A DNA stretch of 64,000 nt, from positions 1,032,501 to 1,096,500 of the forward strand of contig CP073213.1 in NCBI GenBank assembly GCA_020342235.1. The letters run 5' to 3'. Positions 38,829 to 47,888 of the stretch are shown here, piece by piece. Source of the DNA: Saccharomycopsis phalli (Eukaryota > Ascomycota > Saccharomycetes > Ascoideales > Saccharomycopsidaceae). A program made the position numbers and the translations under genes. Each line of letters opens with the position of its first letter. The first letter of the stretch is position 1. Under the pieces are notes generated by a model, which saw nothing but the letters and a program-made list of their open reading frames with translations, searched no databases and had not been told where the DNA came from.

Positions 38829-41087
38829 ATGGCGACTGCGTTCCAGACGTATGACGACGAGTTTGAGCACAAGCTAGCCCAAGAGAACAAGTACTATCCT
38901 GGGTACCGTCGGAAGTCAGAGGACAGTGCGGAGGAGCCGAGCAGCCACCGACTGTGTAAGAAGTGTGGCGACAAGATTGTGGAGGGCCATGCGTACGAAT
39001 TGGGGGACGACCGCTGGCACATCAACTGTTTCCGGTGCTCCAAGTGCGAGAACTTGTTGGGGATCAACCTGGACTTTTTGGTGGTGGGAACCGGAGAGTT
39101 GATCTGCGAGGACTGTTTCTACGACTGCCAGGTGTGCGGGCGGAAGATTGGAGACTTGGCGATTCTTGCGGGCAACACTCCTTACTGCGCCGACTGCTTT
39201 GTATGCAAGCATTGCAAGCTGCGCATCGACAACTTGCGCTATGCCAAGACGCTGAGCGGGTTGTACTGTATGACGTGCCACGAGAAGGTGGTCCAGAGGA
39301 AGAAGCACAAGGAGAAGCAGCGGCGGGCCAAGCGCTCGGCGGGGAGCACCAACTCGTCGCGCAACGCGACTGCAATCTACGAAAAGAGCCTCCCGCTGAT
39401 CCCGCCCAAGGGTGAGGCGCCTCTCGGCGACGCCAAGTCGTTTTCAATGTTCACGTCTCCGTTTGAGCTGGAGGATATCGACTTGGAGGGCCGCATGTCG
39501 CCGACAATTGTACCTGCAGCCGAGCGTCTAGGCTCGGTCGTCAGCCATCCAGGCGAGCTCGACGTCGAATACTTGTTCCGGCCCGTGGGCGAGCCCGAGC
39601 AAAGCCCGACGCTGGGCCGGGGCGCGTCGGAGAAGCCGCCCAAGGCGGGGCTGCAGCTGCACCACCGCTGCAGCAGCGTGGCCGAAAGCCGGGTGTCGGA
39701 CGGCAGCTCGCAGTCGAACTCGGATATTCTCTCGTCATATGCATCGGAGACGTCGACGATCCGGGCCGAGGAGAGCGAGCTCAAGAGCATGAAGATGGAG
39801 CTTCTTTCGACGTCGTCGCAGGTGTCGTCGCTCCGGGACGAGGTGCTGTCGTTGATGAGCACCCGCGACTCGTTGCACGACGAGGTGTCGGAGTTGAGCC
39901 TCAAGATGCAGAAGCTCAAGTTCCAGATCGAGAAGGAGAAGGCTTTGTTGGAGCTGACCAAGTTGCAAGTGCAGCAGCAGCAGAACGGCGCAGACAGTGA
40001 TGAGAGCAAAGACAGCGACTTCAAGTCGCGCAACGCCTCGGAAAATAGCATCAACGAGAGTGAGACCACGGCCTCCTCGATTTTCCCGCCAAAGAAACCG
40101 CCGGCCGTCGACACCCCCGGATTCTCGGTCCAGCCATACTCCGCCGAGGCGCTCACCCCGACGTTGGACGACGACGAACAGGCTCAGAGCCAGGGCGACG
40201 TCATTGTCGACAACGTGCCTTTGCAAGCCGTGGTCAAGTCGCGCGTGAAGCCGCGTTTCTGGAAGACCAAGGGCTTCTCCAAGAAGGAGCCGCCAAACTT
40301 GAAGATCAGCGCCCCGGTGTTGCAGAACCTCGACGAGAAGACCTTTGAGGAGATGAACAACCGCAACAAGCAGACCCCGACCAGCAAGAGCAAGGGAATC
40401 GCCTTCTTGGATAAGTTCACCTCCTCCGCGTCCCTGAGCAACTTGAACGGCGAGTTGGCAAAGAGCCCTGTCAAATCTGCCGTGCCGCGAACAGACCCTC
40501 CAACTGCATCGTTGGTCGAAAGAGCCTCACGCGAAAACCGCGACATTCCAAACTTGGTAACAACTTGTGTGCGTGCCGTTGAAACCCATGGACTCCACAG
40601 CGAAGGTGTGTATCGAAAGAGCGGCTCGACCTCGCAAATCCAGGCGTTGGAGCTTGCGTTTGACAACCTAGGAGACGCAGAGTCCTCTGACGAGTTGGAA
40701 ATGCTTCTCCAGTTGGACGTCAACGCAGTCACCAGCGTACTAAAGCGGTACCTCCGGCGGATCCCCGACCCGGTGATTACATACGCGTGCTATGAGCAAT
40801 ACATTGCCTGTGCAGCAGTAAAACGTGCCGACAAGAAGATCGAGAAGATCAAGGCAGTCGTCGACCAGTTGCCAAAGACCCACCGGGCCACGTTGTACCT
40901 TATCGCCAAGCACTTGAATCTCATTGCCCAGTACTCCGAGGCAAACTTTATGAACCTCCACAACTTGGCCATTGTGTTTGCTCCGAGCTTGGTGCGCGAC
41001 CGGACGGGTGACAGGGAAGTTCCGGACATGATTAGTAAAAACGATGTCACGGAGTTTGTTGTCAAGTACTTTGGCCAAATATTTTAA
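38829..41087 (+). CDS. RGA2: Rho GTPase-activating protein with two LIM domains (Rga1/Rga2 type)
   Basis: 752 residues. LIM1 at about 43-100 (CKKCGDKIVEGHAY ... WHINCFRCSKC ... ICEDCFYDC), LIM2 at about 101-155 (CQVCGRKIGDLAI ... YCADCFVCKHC ... YCMTCHEK), Ser-rich region, coiled coil near 320-385 and a RhoGAP domain at about 560-752 with the arginine finger in GVYRKSGS and the LKRYLRRIPDPVI block. This order is that of yeast Rga1/Rga2, GAPs for Cdc42 in polarity and septin assembly. Which of the two it represents is not certain. CTG codons at residues 142 (AKT-x-SG) and 190 (SLP-x-IPP) sit where relatives usually have Ser. Confidence 0.9.
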   Translation: MATAFQTYDDEFEHKLAQENKYYPGYRRKSEDSAEEPSSHRLCKKCGDKIVEGHAYELGDDRWHINCFRCSKCENLLGINLDFLVVGTGELICEDCFYDCQVCGRKIGDLAILAGNTPYCADCFVCKHCKLRIDNLRYAKTLSGLYCMTCHEKVVQRKKHKEKQRRAKRSAGSTNSSRNATAIYEKSLPLIPPKGEAPLGDAKSFSMFTSPFELEDIDLEGRMSPTIVPAAERLGSVVSHPGELDVEYLFRPVGEPEQSPTLGRGASEKPPKAGLQLHHRCSSVAESRVSDGSSQSNSDILSSYASETSTIRAEESELKSMKMELLSTSSQVSSLRDEVLSLMSTRDSLHDEVSELSLKMQKLKFQIEKEKALLELTKLQVQQQQNGADSDESKDSDFKSRNASENSINESETTASSIFPPKKPPAVDTPGFSVQPYSAEALTPTLDDDEQAQSQGDVIVDNVPLQAVVKSRVKPRFWKTKGFSKKEPPNLKISAPVLQNLDEKTFEEMNNRNKQTPTSKSKGIAFLDKFTSSASLSNLNGELAKSPVKSAVPRTDPPTASLVERASRENRDIPNLVTTCVRAVETHGLHSEGVYRKSGSTSQIQALELAFDNLGDAESSDELEMLLQLDVNAVTSVLKRYLRRIPDPVITYACYEQYIACAAVKRADKKIEKIKAVVDQLPKTHRATLYLIAKHLNLIAQYSEANFMNLHNLAIVFAPSLVRDRTGDREVPDMISKNDVTEFVVKYFGQIF

Positions 41088-41154
41088 GAGGCGACGAGGC
41101 GCAATGGGATTGGGTGAGTTTTGAATGAGCCGGAGTCTGGGTTGGACTTGAGGT

Positions 41155-41510
41155 ATTGAGCGTCAGTTGTTGAGCGTCAGTTGTTGAGTGTCAGTTGTTG
41201 AATGTCAGTTGTTGAGTGTCAGTTGTTGAATGTCAGTTATTGAGACGTCAGTTATTGAAAATCAGTTATTGAGACGTCAGTTATTGAAAATCAGTTATTG
41301 AGACATCAATTATTGAAGGATTGGTTTATTAAAGGATTGGTTTATTGAAAGATTGGTTTACTAAAGGATTGGTTTATTGAAAGATTGGTTTATTGCAAGA
41401 TTGGTTTATTGAAAGATTGGTTTATTGAAAGATTGGTTTATTGAAACGTCAGTTATTGAAAATCAGTTATTGAAAATTAGTCGCTGAAAATCAGTTGTTG
41501 AAATCAGTCA
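41155..41510. repeat. compound minisatellite, 14-bp then 16-bp units
   Basis: Starts 70 bp after the RhoGAP stop. First about ten copies of ttgagtgtcagttg and variants, then eight or nine of gattggtttattgaaa, then a return to the first type (gtcagttattgaaaatcag). One unit type nested inside the other suggests a second expansion inside an older array. Confidence 0.92.
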
Positions 41511-42318
41511 TTTGAATTTGGTGAGAATCTGGCTGTTGAAAGGATCGAGTCTTGATGTGGGTTCGAAACTTGGAGGGATGTGTGATCTTGGTACGTGCTT
41601 GTGGATTCTTGATGGATCTTACCAAGATGCAATCTCTCGACTATTGTAGCTTTATATTATTGTTTTTGCGATAGAATGGCTGATTACGACGAATCTTACT
41701 TGCGGTTATTTAATTCTTTACGCTGCTGCACTGGGTCCACTGGTTTTATGTATCTGTCCAGGATGTATCGAATTGGCAATATAGGTCCACAGCATATATA
41801 GTAATTTAAATGATTAAAGTACCGAGTAGATGGCAATTCTAATTTGTCGAGGATCTCACTGGTTTGGATCTTAGATCTTAGTGGAGGCTGCATACAGTGT
41901 GCAGAACACGTGACGAACTTAAAGACTAGTGCGGCTGAGTCCCGACTAAGATTAAGCATGGGCAAAATTAGCCGAATCGTGGGAAAGATTGAAATATGAA
42001 GGAATCGAATAGAGGATTGAGTTGGAAAAATAAGTAGGAAAATAAATAAGAGGACAGGAAAAAATAGGAGGACAGGAAAAATAGGAGGACAGGAAAATAA
42101 AGAGGCAGATTGAACAGGCAGGAATCGAATCGGCGGGATTTCGAATCGGGCAAGATCTTGAACCCTGGAAGATCTCAAATCCGTCAAGGCCAAGGAACTA
42201 TAGTGACCATCTAGAATGACGCGGACAAGGTTCGGTGGTGGATATTAATGGTGGGCTGGAGGATTGGTAGTTGCTGAAGATGTGTACTGAAGATATGTAG
42301 CTGATACTGATTATGCGG
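41511..42318. other. AT-rich spacer between arrays
   Basis: No gene. A short ggaggacaggaaaaata repeat lies at 42050-42095 and a doubled gggatttcgaatcgg/ggaatcgaatcgg motif at 42115-42150. The minus-strand frame through 41696-42193 is low-complexity and not considered coding. Confidence 0.55.
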
Positions 42319-42329
42319 TTATGAGGTTT

Positions 42330-42830
42330 TGATAGAATTGGAAATGTCGTAATGAGTGAAATGTTGTAATGAGTGAAATGTAGAGTAAAGAATGAAATGT
42401 AGAGTAAAGAATGAAATGTAGAGTAAAGAATGAAATGTAGAGTAAAGAATGAAATGTAGAGTAAAGAATGAAATGCAGAGTAATGAGTGAAATGCAGAGT
42501 AATGAGTGAAATGCAGAGTAATGGTGTATGTAGAGTAGTGAGAATTCGTGTATGTAGAGTAATGTAGAATGAAAATGTAGAGAATGTGGAATGAAAATGT
42601 CGAGTAATGAATGAAATGTAGCGTAATGCGGAATGAAAATCGAGAATGAATGAAAATCGAGAATGAATGAAAATAGAGAATGAATGAAAATAGAGAATGA
42701 ATGAAAATAGAAAATGAATGAAAATAGAGAATGAATGAAATCGAGATATAAATGAAATCGAGATATAAATGAAAATCGAGAAAAATTGAAAATCGAGAAA
42801 AATTGAGAAAAATCAAGACAATCGAGAACA
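42330..42830. repeat. compound minisatellite, 19-bp and 17-bp units
   Basis: Six or seven copies of gaaatgtagagtaaagaat (42355-42480), then gaaatgcagagtaatgagt variants, then about eight copies of gaatgaatgaaaataga with drift to 42830. A further short 12-bp type (catggcaaaccc) follows at 42840-42880. The array gives a spurious Phe/Ile/Ser-rich frame on the minus strand. Confidence 0.92.
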
Positions 42831-42952
42831 AACTAATCACCATGGCAAACCCATGACAAACCCATGGCAAACACATGGCATACACAATTCAACTAGATAT
42901 AACACAATATAAATTAACATGAATAAAATATGCAAGGGGTACCAGTGGCCGG

Positions 42953-43864
42953 TCAATCTTTATCTGGATTCACCACGGCCAACCTTGTCTTACTGTCGTC
43001 AAAATGCCGTCGATCCTCATCGTAAAAATTGTCGCTGTGTCCGTCGTCGCCAAACGGCACTCTGTCGCTGTCCTCCAGCTTGTAGTACCCTGACGACTGG
43101 TACGTGGTGTCGCGGCCCGGGTCCACGAAATCGTCGGCAAACGGATTGGACAACTGCCGCTGGTGCGTGGAGTTTTCGTTACGCTTCAAGGTGGCGATGA
43201 TGTTCGCGTCGGCGTCCAACAAGTCACGGTCCTTCTTCCGCTGGCGGCGGATGAAGAAGATCACCAAGGACAATATGGACAATGCCGCCAACCCTCCAAC
43301 AACGCCGCCGACAATCGGCCCAATCAACTTTGCCTTGTTGGCCGAGCCGCTGTCCGTCGGCGTTCGGGTCGAGGTGGATACCGATACCTGCGGCACGGTG
43401 ACTGTGACCTGGTGGGAGCTGCCCGATTCTGTGGCCAACAGGGTGACGATGGCGATGACGGTGGAGCTGATTGCATGCGACGACGGCGATGCTGCCGATG
43501 ATGCTGATGATGCCGATGATGCCGAAGACGAGCCTGACGACAGCGCAACAGAGGCGTCGTCGTTCATCTGGATCACGCGGAAGCTGGACTGTCCGCCGCA
43601 GTTTTCCAAGTTGTAACCGACGCAGCTGACGTCGCACGTGCCCTGGGAGCTGACGTCCGGCGAGGAGTTTCCGCAGTAACATCCGTTACCATTGGACAAC
43701 GCGATGAAGTTGTACCCCTGGCAACGCTTTTCGCACGCGCCCGACGACTGGTATACGTAGGTGCTAGCACTGCCCCAGTCCGATGGGATGCTAGCAAGAC
43801 ACCAGGAGTTTGAGGCGGCTAGCGCGGAGGAAAGCACGGTGAGAAGCACGAGCACAGAGTCCAT
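42953..43864 (-). CDS. WSC-family cell-wall integrity sensor
   Basis: 303 residues. Signal peptide 1-19 (VLVLLTVLSSALAAS), WSC domain about 20-100 with eight cysteines at 22, 44, 48, 62, 64, 77, 81 and 89, a Ser/Thr-rich stalk (SSASSASSASSAASPSSH), membrane segment 181-205 after GPIVGGVVGG, and a cytosolic tail with NPFADDFVDPGRDTTY and YYKLEDSDRVPFGDD. That tail resembles those of Wsc1-Wsc3, which bind Rom2 to activate Rho1 and Pkc1. The ectodomain is O-mannosylated in the family. Which WSC member it is cannot be told. It is divergent from the SUN gene. Confidence 0.93.
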   Translation of the reverse strand: MDSVLVLLTVLSSALAASNSWCLASIPSDWGSASTYVYQSSGACEKRCQGYNFIALSNGNGCYCGNSSPDVSSQGTCDVSCVGYNLENCGGQSSFRVIQMNDDASVALSSGSSSASSASSASSAASPSSHAISSTVIAIVTLLATESGSSHQVTVTVPQVSVSTSTRTPTDSGSANKAKLIGPIVGGVVGGLAALSILSLVIFFIRRQRKKDRDLLDADANIIATLKRNENSTHQRQLSNPFADDFVDPGRDTTYQSSGYYKLEDSDRVPFGDDGHSDNFYDEDRRHFDDSKTRLAVVNPDKD

Positions 43865-44168
43865 GGAAGCAAGATGGTTTCAAGAGTGCTAGTGATGATG
43901 ATGAATACCTAAACAATGTCTCGCTGCACCGTATGTATGGACCAAGTGTTTCAGTTTCAAGACAAAATCAGGGGTGGAAAAAAAACCCAGTTGAAATACC
44001 CAGTGGTTTTTTTCCCGTGACTGCATGTGCCACACTCGACTCCTACGCTGCGGAATCAGGAGGGTAAAAGGCATGGGGTCGCGATCTGGGGGGTGCACCC
44101 CTCAGTTGCTGTATGCGGGCCGACTCGACATGCTTATTTTCACAATCCTGCAGTGGTAGTACGCGATC
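43865..44168. other. divergent promoter region WSC / SUN gene
   Basis: About 300 bases. A perfect 12-bp palindrome ggggtgcacccc lies at 44090-44101, about 70 bp before the SUN-gene ATG, and could be a factor-binding site. Nothing else seen. Confidence 0.45.
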
Positions 44169-45995
44169 ATGGAGCAGTTGGATATAAATAGTATTGCGAG
44201 TGACGACGAGTGGGAGAAGGATTTTCAGATTGATGACGACGATGTGGATGTGTTGAACCAGCAGTATATGATGTTGCGACGGCAATACGAGAGGCACAAT
44301 CTGACTGGGCACAATCTGACTGGGCACCGTGTGACGGAAAAGCACGCGAAAGACGAGCAAAAAGACGAGAAGAAGACGAAAGACGAGAAGAAGACGAAAG
44401 ACGAGAAGAAAGAGGAACAGAATGAGGAACAGAAAGTGCCATCCGGATTGCCATCCGGATTACCATCCCACATGGGGAATCCCGGTCATGTGAGGCTTTG
44501 GCACCTTACTGGTTATCTCATCGCATTTATCTTGGCCATTGCCTACTTCTACAAACACTTCTTCACCGTCCTAGAACCCGAATCCGCGTATGGCATCTCC
44601 CAGTCCATTGACCGGCTCTCACGGAAAGTCCGTGCGCAAGATGTCACCATCGACCAGCTCAGAAAACACAACCAGCAGACGTTCCAGGCCGTTGCCCAAC
44701 GGCTCGAGGACTCGGTGTCGTCGTTGAACAACACGATCCAGACCCTCAACCGTACGCTCGACAGCCGGTTTCTGCGGTACCTTGCAGAGCAGCTTCCGGA
44801 ATACGTCCCAGTGGTGCGGCTGGAGGACGGTACGTATCACGCAAGCCCTGAGTTCGAGACATATCTTCGGCAGATGATCCAGCAGTACAACCGCACAGTC
44901 GCCAAAGAGGAGTATGTGCAGAGCATCGACAGTCTTTTGGCGACCCAGTATGGGTTTGGAGTGATTAGGCTCAAGGGCATTGAAAACTACATACAAGAGG
45001 AGGTCATGAAGCAGTCATATGTCATTGATAGCAACAGCGAGACGGCAATCACCGAGTTGGTTTCGCGGCTCATCACCGAGAGCCAGGTGCAGTACCACTC
45101 GAACTACAACTACGCAGACTATGAGAATGGGGCGCGGATAGTGCCCGAGCTCGTGTCGTCGTTTTCCAGCTTCAACGTCACGGAGTTGAGCCGGCGGCGC
45201 ACGTGGTGGAGGACCTACAGCAAGTGGACACAGTCCAACAAAAACCTCGTGCTCAACACCTACCAGGCGATTTTGCCCAACACGGTTCTCCCAAAAGACA
45301 ACTACGCTAGCATGCGGGCGGGTCCGACGGGGCTCAAGACGTTTGCGGTGAAGCTACCACGGGCGATCTACTTGACCGATGTGTATCTCCAGTATCCGCG
45401 GTACGACCAGTATGCGGTTGCGCTCTATGCGTGCCCAAAGAAGGTGAGCGTGTGGATCCAGTTGAGCCGCCCGGAAGACTTGCCGGTGTTGAAGAGCCAT
45501 CTCTTCAATCAGACCAGGGAAAGGTACCAGGACCAATATGTGGTGAATGTGGACAATTTAGCCCAGGAGGACGACAACCAGGTGCCGATGCGACGCATCA
45601 AGACGGCGCAGGAGAATGCATACGAGGACTTTTACGAGTCAAACTTTGGGCTCTTCCGCCAGCACTACGTGAAGATCGGGTCCATGGACTACGACATTTC
45701 CTCGCGCAACGTCAGTCAGCGGTTCCCGTTGATCAGCGCCCAGTTCAAGAACTTGAAAATCGCAGTCGCCGCCGTGTTTTTTGCAATCGAAAGCAACCAC
45801 GGAGACATGCACTCGACAAACTTGTTCAAGGTCAAGGTGTATGGCGTCAGCGAGTTTGATCTCTATTGCATGCGCAAGCTTCTTCCTGGCAGTGCCAATC
45901 TCAGCGACGTGGAGACCGAGTTTAGCAATCGCTACATAAACAGCACCCCTAAACAAGCTGGCCGTGACCCCGAGGATGCGGCTGACTATTTTTGA
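44169..45995 (+). CDS. MPS3: SUN-domain nuclear-envelope protein, Mps3-like
   Basis: 608 residues (yeast Mps3: 682). Acidic N-terminus (SDDEWEKDFQIDDDDVDVLN), charged repeats (KDEKKT three times; PSGLPSGLPS), one membrane segment at about 110-128 (WHLTGYLIAFILAIAYFY), coiled coil about 140-200, and a SUN domain about 360-575 with MRAGPTGLKTFAVKLPRAIY, LTDVYLQYPRYDQ and a final VKVYGVSEFDLYC. Mps3 spans the inner nuclear membrane and acts in spindle-pole-body duplication and telomere tethering. The ER SUN-like Slp1 is the alternative, but size and acidic N-terminus favour Mps3. The stop is only 75 bp from the metallothionein ATG. Confidence 0.85.
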   Translation: MEQLDINSIASDDEWEKDFQIDDDDVDVLNQQYMMLRRQYERHNLTGHNLTGHRVTEKHAKDEQKDEKKTKDEKKTKDEKKEEQNEEQKVPSGLPSGLPSHMGNPGHVRLWHLTGYLIAFILAIAYFYKHFFTVLEPESAYGISQSIDRLSRKVRAQDVTIDQLRKHNQQTFQAVAQRLEDSVSSLNNTIQTLNRTLDSRFLRYLAEQLPEYVPVVRLEDGTYHASPEFETYLRQMIQQYNRTVAKEEYVQSIDSLLATQYGFGVIRLKGIENYIQEEVMKQSYVIDSNSETAITELVSRLITESQVQYHSNYNYADYENGARIVPELVSSFSSFNVTELSRRRTWWRTYSKWTQSNKNLVLNTYQAILPNTVLPKDNYASMRAGPTGLKTFAVKLPRAIYLTDVYLQYPRYDQYAVALYACPKKVSVWIQLSRPEDLPVLKSHLFNQTRERYQDQYVVNVDNLAQEDDNQVPMRRIKTAQENAYEDFYESNFGLFRQHYVKIGSMDYDISSRNVSQRFPLISAQFKNLKIAVAAVFFAIESNHGDMHSTNLFKVKVYGVSEFDLYCMRKLLPGSANLSDVETEFSNRYINSTPKQAGRDPEDAADYF

Positions 45996-46032
45996 GCGCG
46001 TGATTGGCCTTAGAAGCCCTGGCGCGGAGAGG

Positions 46033-46040
46033 TATATAAG
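46033..46040 (+). promoter_or_regulatory. TATA box of the metallothionein gene
   Basis: tatataag, 37 bp after the SUN-gene stop and 31 bp before the metallothionein ATG. The small spacing implies a very short leader, and upstream control elements would have to lie inside the SUN coding sequence. Confidence 0.5.
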
Positions 46041-46070
46041 GGGCGTGCTGCCGGGGCAGTGGCATCAAAA

Positions 46071-46256
46071 ATGCCTTGTGAATGTGGAACTACTAAATCG
46101 TGCACCTGCGAAAACGGTGCTTGCACCTGTGCTGGCTGCGGAAACAGCCAAATGGTGAACATGAACGAGCCGGGCTGCTGTGGAAGCTGCAACGGATGCT
46201 CGTCGTGCAGCGGAGCCAACTGTGCTGGAGGATGCTGTGGAGGATGCAGTAAATAG
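46071..46256 (+). CDS. copper-type metallothionein, 61 residues
   Basis: Sixteen cysteines in 61 residues and no aromatic residue. The N-terminal half, CECGTTKSCTCENGACTCAG plus C, has the Cys spacing C-x-C-x5-C-x-C-x4-C-x-C-x2-C, very close to the small Neurospora/Agaricus copper metallothioneins (C-x-C-x5-C-x-C-x3-C-x-C-x2-C). The C-terminal half has a different pattern, CC-x2-C-x2-C-x2-C-x4-C-x3-CC-x2-C, so this is a two-cluster design. Expected to chelate Cu(I), perhaps Zn or Cd, in the cytosol. The ATG at 46071 is chosen over an in-frame GTG at 46059. It is easily missed because it is short. Confidence 0.88.
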   Translation: MPCECGTTKSCTCENGACTCAGCGNSQMVNMNEPGCCGSCNGCSSCSGANCAGGCCGGCSK

Positions 46257-46269
46257 GAAAGGAATGGAT

Positions 46270-46412
46270 AAGGATGTGGAGTATTGTAGAGGATGTGGAG
46301 TATTGTAGAGGATGTGGAGTATTGTAGAGGATGTGGAGTATTGTAGAGGATGTGGAGTATTGTAGAGGATGTGGAGTATTGTAGAGGATGTGGAGTATTG
46401 TAGAGGATTGTA
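46270..46412. repeat. minisatellite, 19-bp unit, just after the metallothionein
   Basis: Seven near-perfect copies of gaggatgtggagtattgta beginning about 20 bp after the stop codon. The gene end (gaggatgcagtaaatagg) has a related sequence, so this array too may be seeded by the gene terminus. Confidence 0.93.
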
Positions 46413-46454
46413 GAGTATTGAGGGGTGTACCAGTGTGTAGCGGAGTATTGAATC

Positions 46455-46612
46455 AGAGTATTGTATCAGAGTGTATTATACCGGTGTGTATTATACCGGT
46501 GTGTATTATACCGGTGTGTATTATACCGGTGTGTATTATACCAGAGTGTATTATACCAGAGTGTACTATACCAGAGTGTTATACCAGAGTGTTATACCAG
46601 AGTGTATTAGAG
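46455..46612. repeat. minisatellite, 15-bp unit
   Basis: About ten copies of gtgtattataccggt changing stepwise to gtgtattataccaga. Because 15 is a multiple of three, all forward frames stay open (for example CIIPV repeats); this is not taken as coding. Confidence 0.93.
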
Positions 46613-46624
46613 AGGGTTATGTAC

Positions 46625-47110
46625 AAAGAGCATTGGGTATTTGGAGAATTATTTGTAGAGTATTTGGAGGATTATTTGCAGAGTATTTGAAGGAGTATTT
46701 GCAGAGTATTTGAAGGAGTATTGTACTGGACTATTGGAGGATTATTTATAGAGTATTTGGAGGAGGACTGTTCCGAAGTATTGGAGGAGTATTTGCAGAT
46801 CATTGGAGGATTATTTGTAGAGTACTGGGAGGATTATTTACAGAGTATTGGAGGGTTATTTGGAGGGTGGTGTACGGAGTATTATTCCGATGTATTGGAG
46901 TAGTATTTGCCTAGCATTGGAGGTTATGCAGAGCATTGGAGGTTATTTGCCGAGCATTGGAGAAGTATATACTGAGCATTGGAGGAGTATTTACTGAGCA
47001 TTGGAGGTTATTTGGAGGGTGGTGTACGGAATATTGTTCCGGAGTATTGGAGGATTATTTGTCAACTACACTGGTGAGTACTAGGCGAGGTATAAAGACC
47101 ACTGGCGAGT
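46625..47110. repeat. degenerate minisatellite, ~20-30 bp units
   Basis: About twenty drifting units around ttggaggattatttgcagag, including larger duplicated blocks such as ttatttggagggtggtgtac seen near 46855 and 47010. Higher-order repeat structure with more decay than the two arrays before it. Confidence 0.88.
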
Positions 47111-47888
47111 ATCATGAGGACTAGAGAGTCAAGTGTTGGAGTGCTACAAGAATATTAAACATCTGTAAATGCATTGCATTGGCCATTTCTCATCTTTTAT
47201 TTGCAATGTAACATCAATTAGTCTCGGCTAGCGCATCAGCAATTTCCCCGACTGCGTATGCAATGGGAAAGCTATGCAACGTGATCATGGTACAGCAATG
47301 GACCCTTTGGTACAAGGGCATTGTAATAATCTGAGATTCCAAGTGATTACAGGAGACACACATTTGAAGATGGAAAATGTAATGGAAAATGGAGTGGAAA
47401 ATGCAATGGAAAATGCAATGGAAAGTTGGTCAGCAAGATGGACAAGATAGCCGAGCAAAATAGCCAGCAAGATGGCAGCCAGATATCCAGCCAGATATCC
47501 AGCCAGATGGCAGGAAGATACCCAGCAATGGCAAAAGTCCATTGGAATTGACGGGAAATTATAAATATTACACAATTATTAGCACAATATAATACATGTA
47601 CATGTACAATACATGTAGATAATACATGTAGATAATACCCACCACCCCCAAAAAACACATATCGCGAACCCACTATATTATAATACCACAATCCAATTGT
47701 ACTACCCAATAAATAGCCAATTATCCCGACACCGACCCCCGGACAACGTGGCCGACATGCCCTTCTGCCCCAATTGAATGCTGGTTTTTCAATCGCCAAA
47801 AAAAAACACACTTGTTCCAAGGACACTGAGCGCATCGACAAGCCACGCAAGCAGACAGACATAGACATTGATAGATACGCTGTTGAGT
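47111..47888. other. intergenic, upstream of MSN5
   Basis: Contains short repeats ggaaaatgcaat (47385-47420) and agccagatatcc (47460-47510), plus an acatgta repeat (47595-47635). No gene recognised. The MSN5 frame is open from 47868 with a TTG; the first ATG is 47889. Confidence 0.55.

Noticed and set aside
41565-41580. ggttcgaaac resembling a tRNA B box
   Set aside because: No A box, acceptor stem or anticodon arm could be folded around it.
41696-42193. 165-codon Phe/Leu/Ile-rich minus-strand frame
   Set aside because: Low-complexity translation of a repeat-bearing AT-rich spacer; no homology or initiation context.
42319-42885. 188-codon FILYFHSFSIF-type frame
   Set aside because: Generated entirely by the 17/19-bp minisatellite.
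46388-46713. Cys-containing CIIPV and VYYTG repeat frames next to the metallothionein
   Set aside because: A 15-bp array keeps every forward frame open; the cysteines are a by-product, and there is no start context or gene-like flank.
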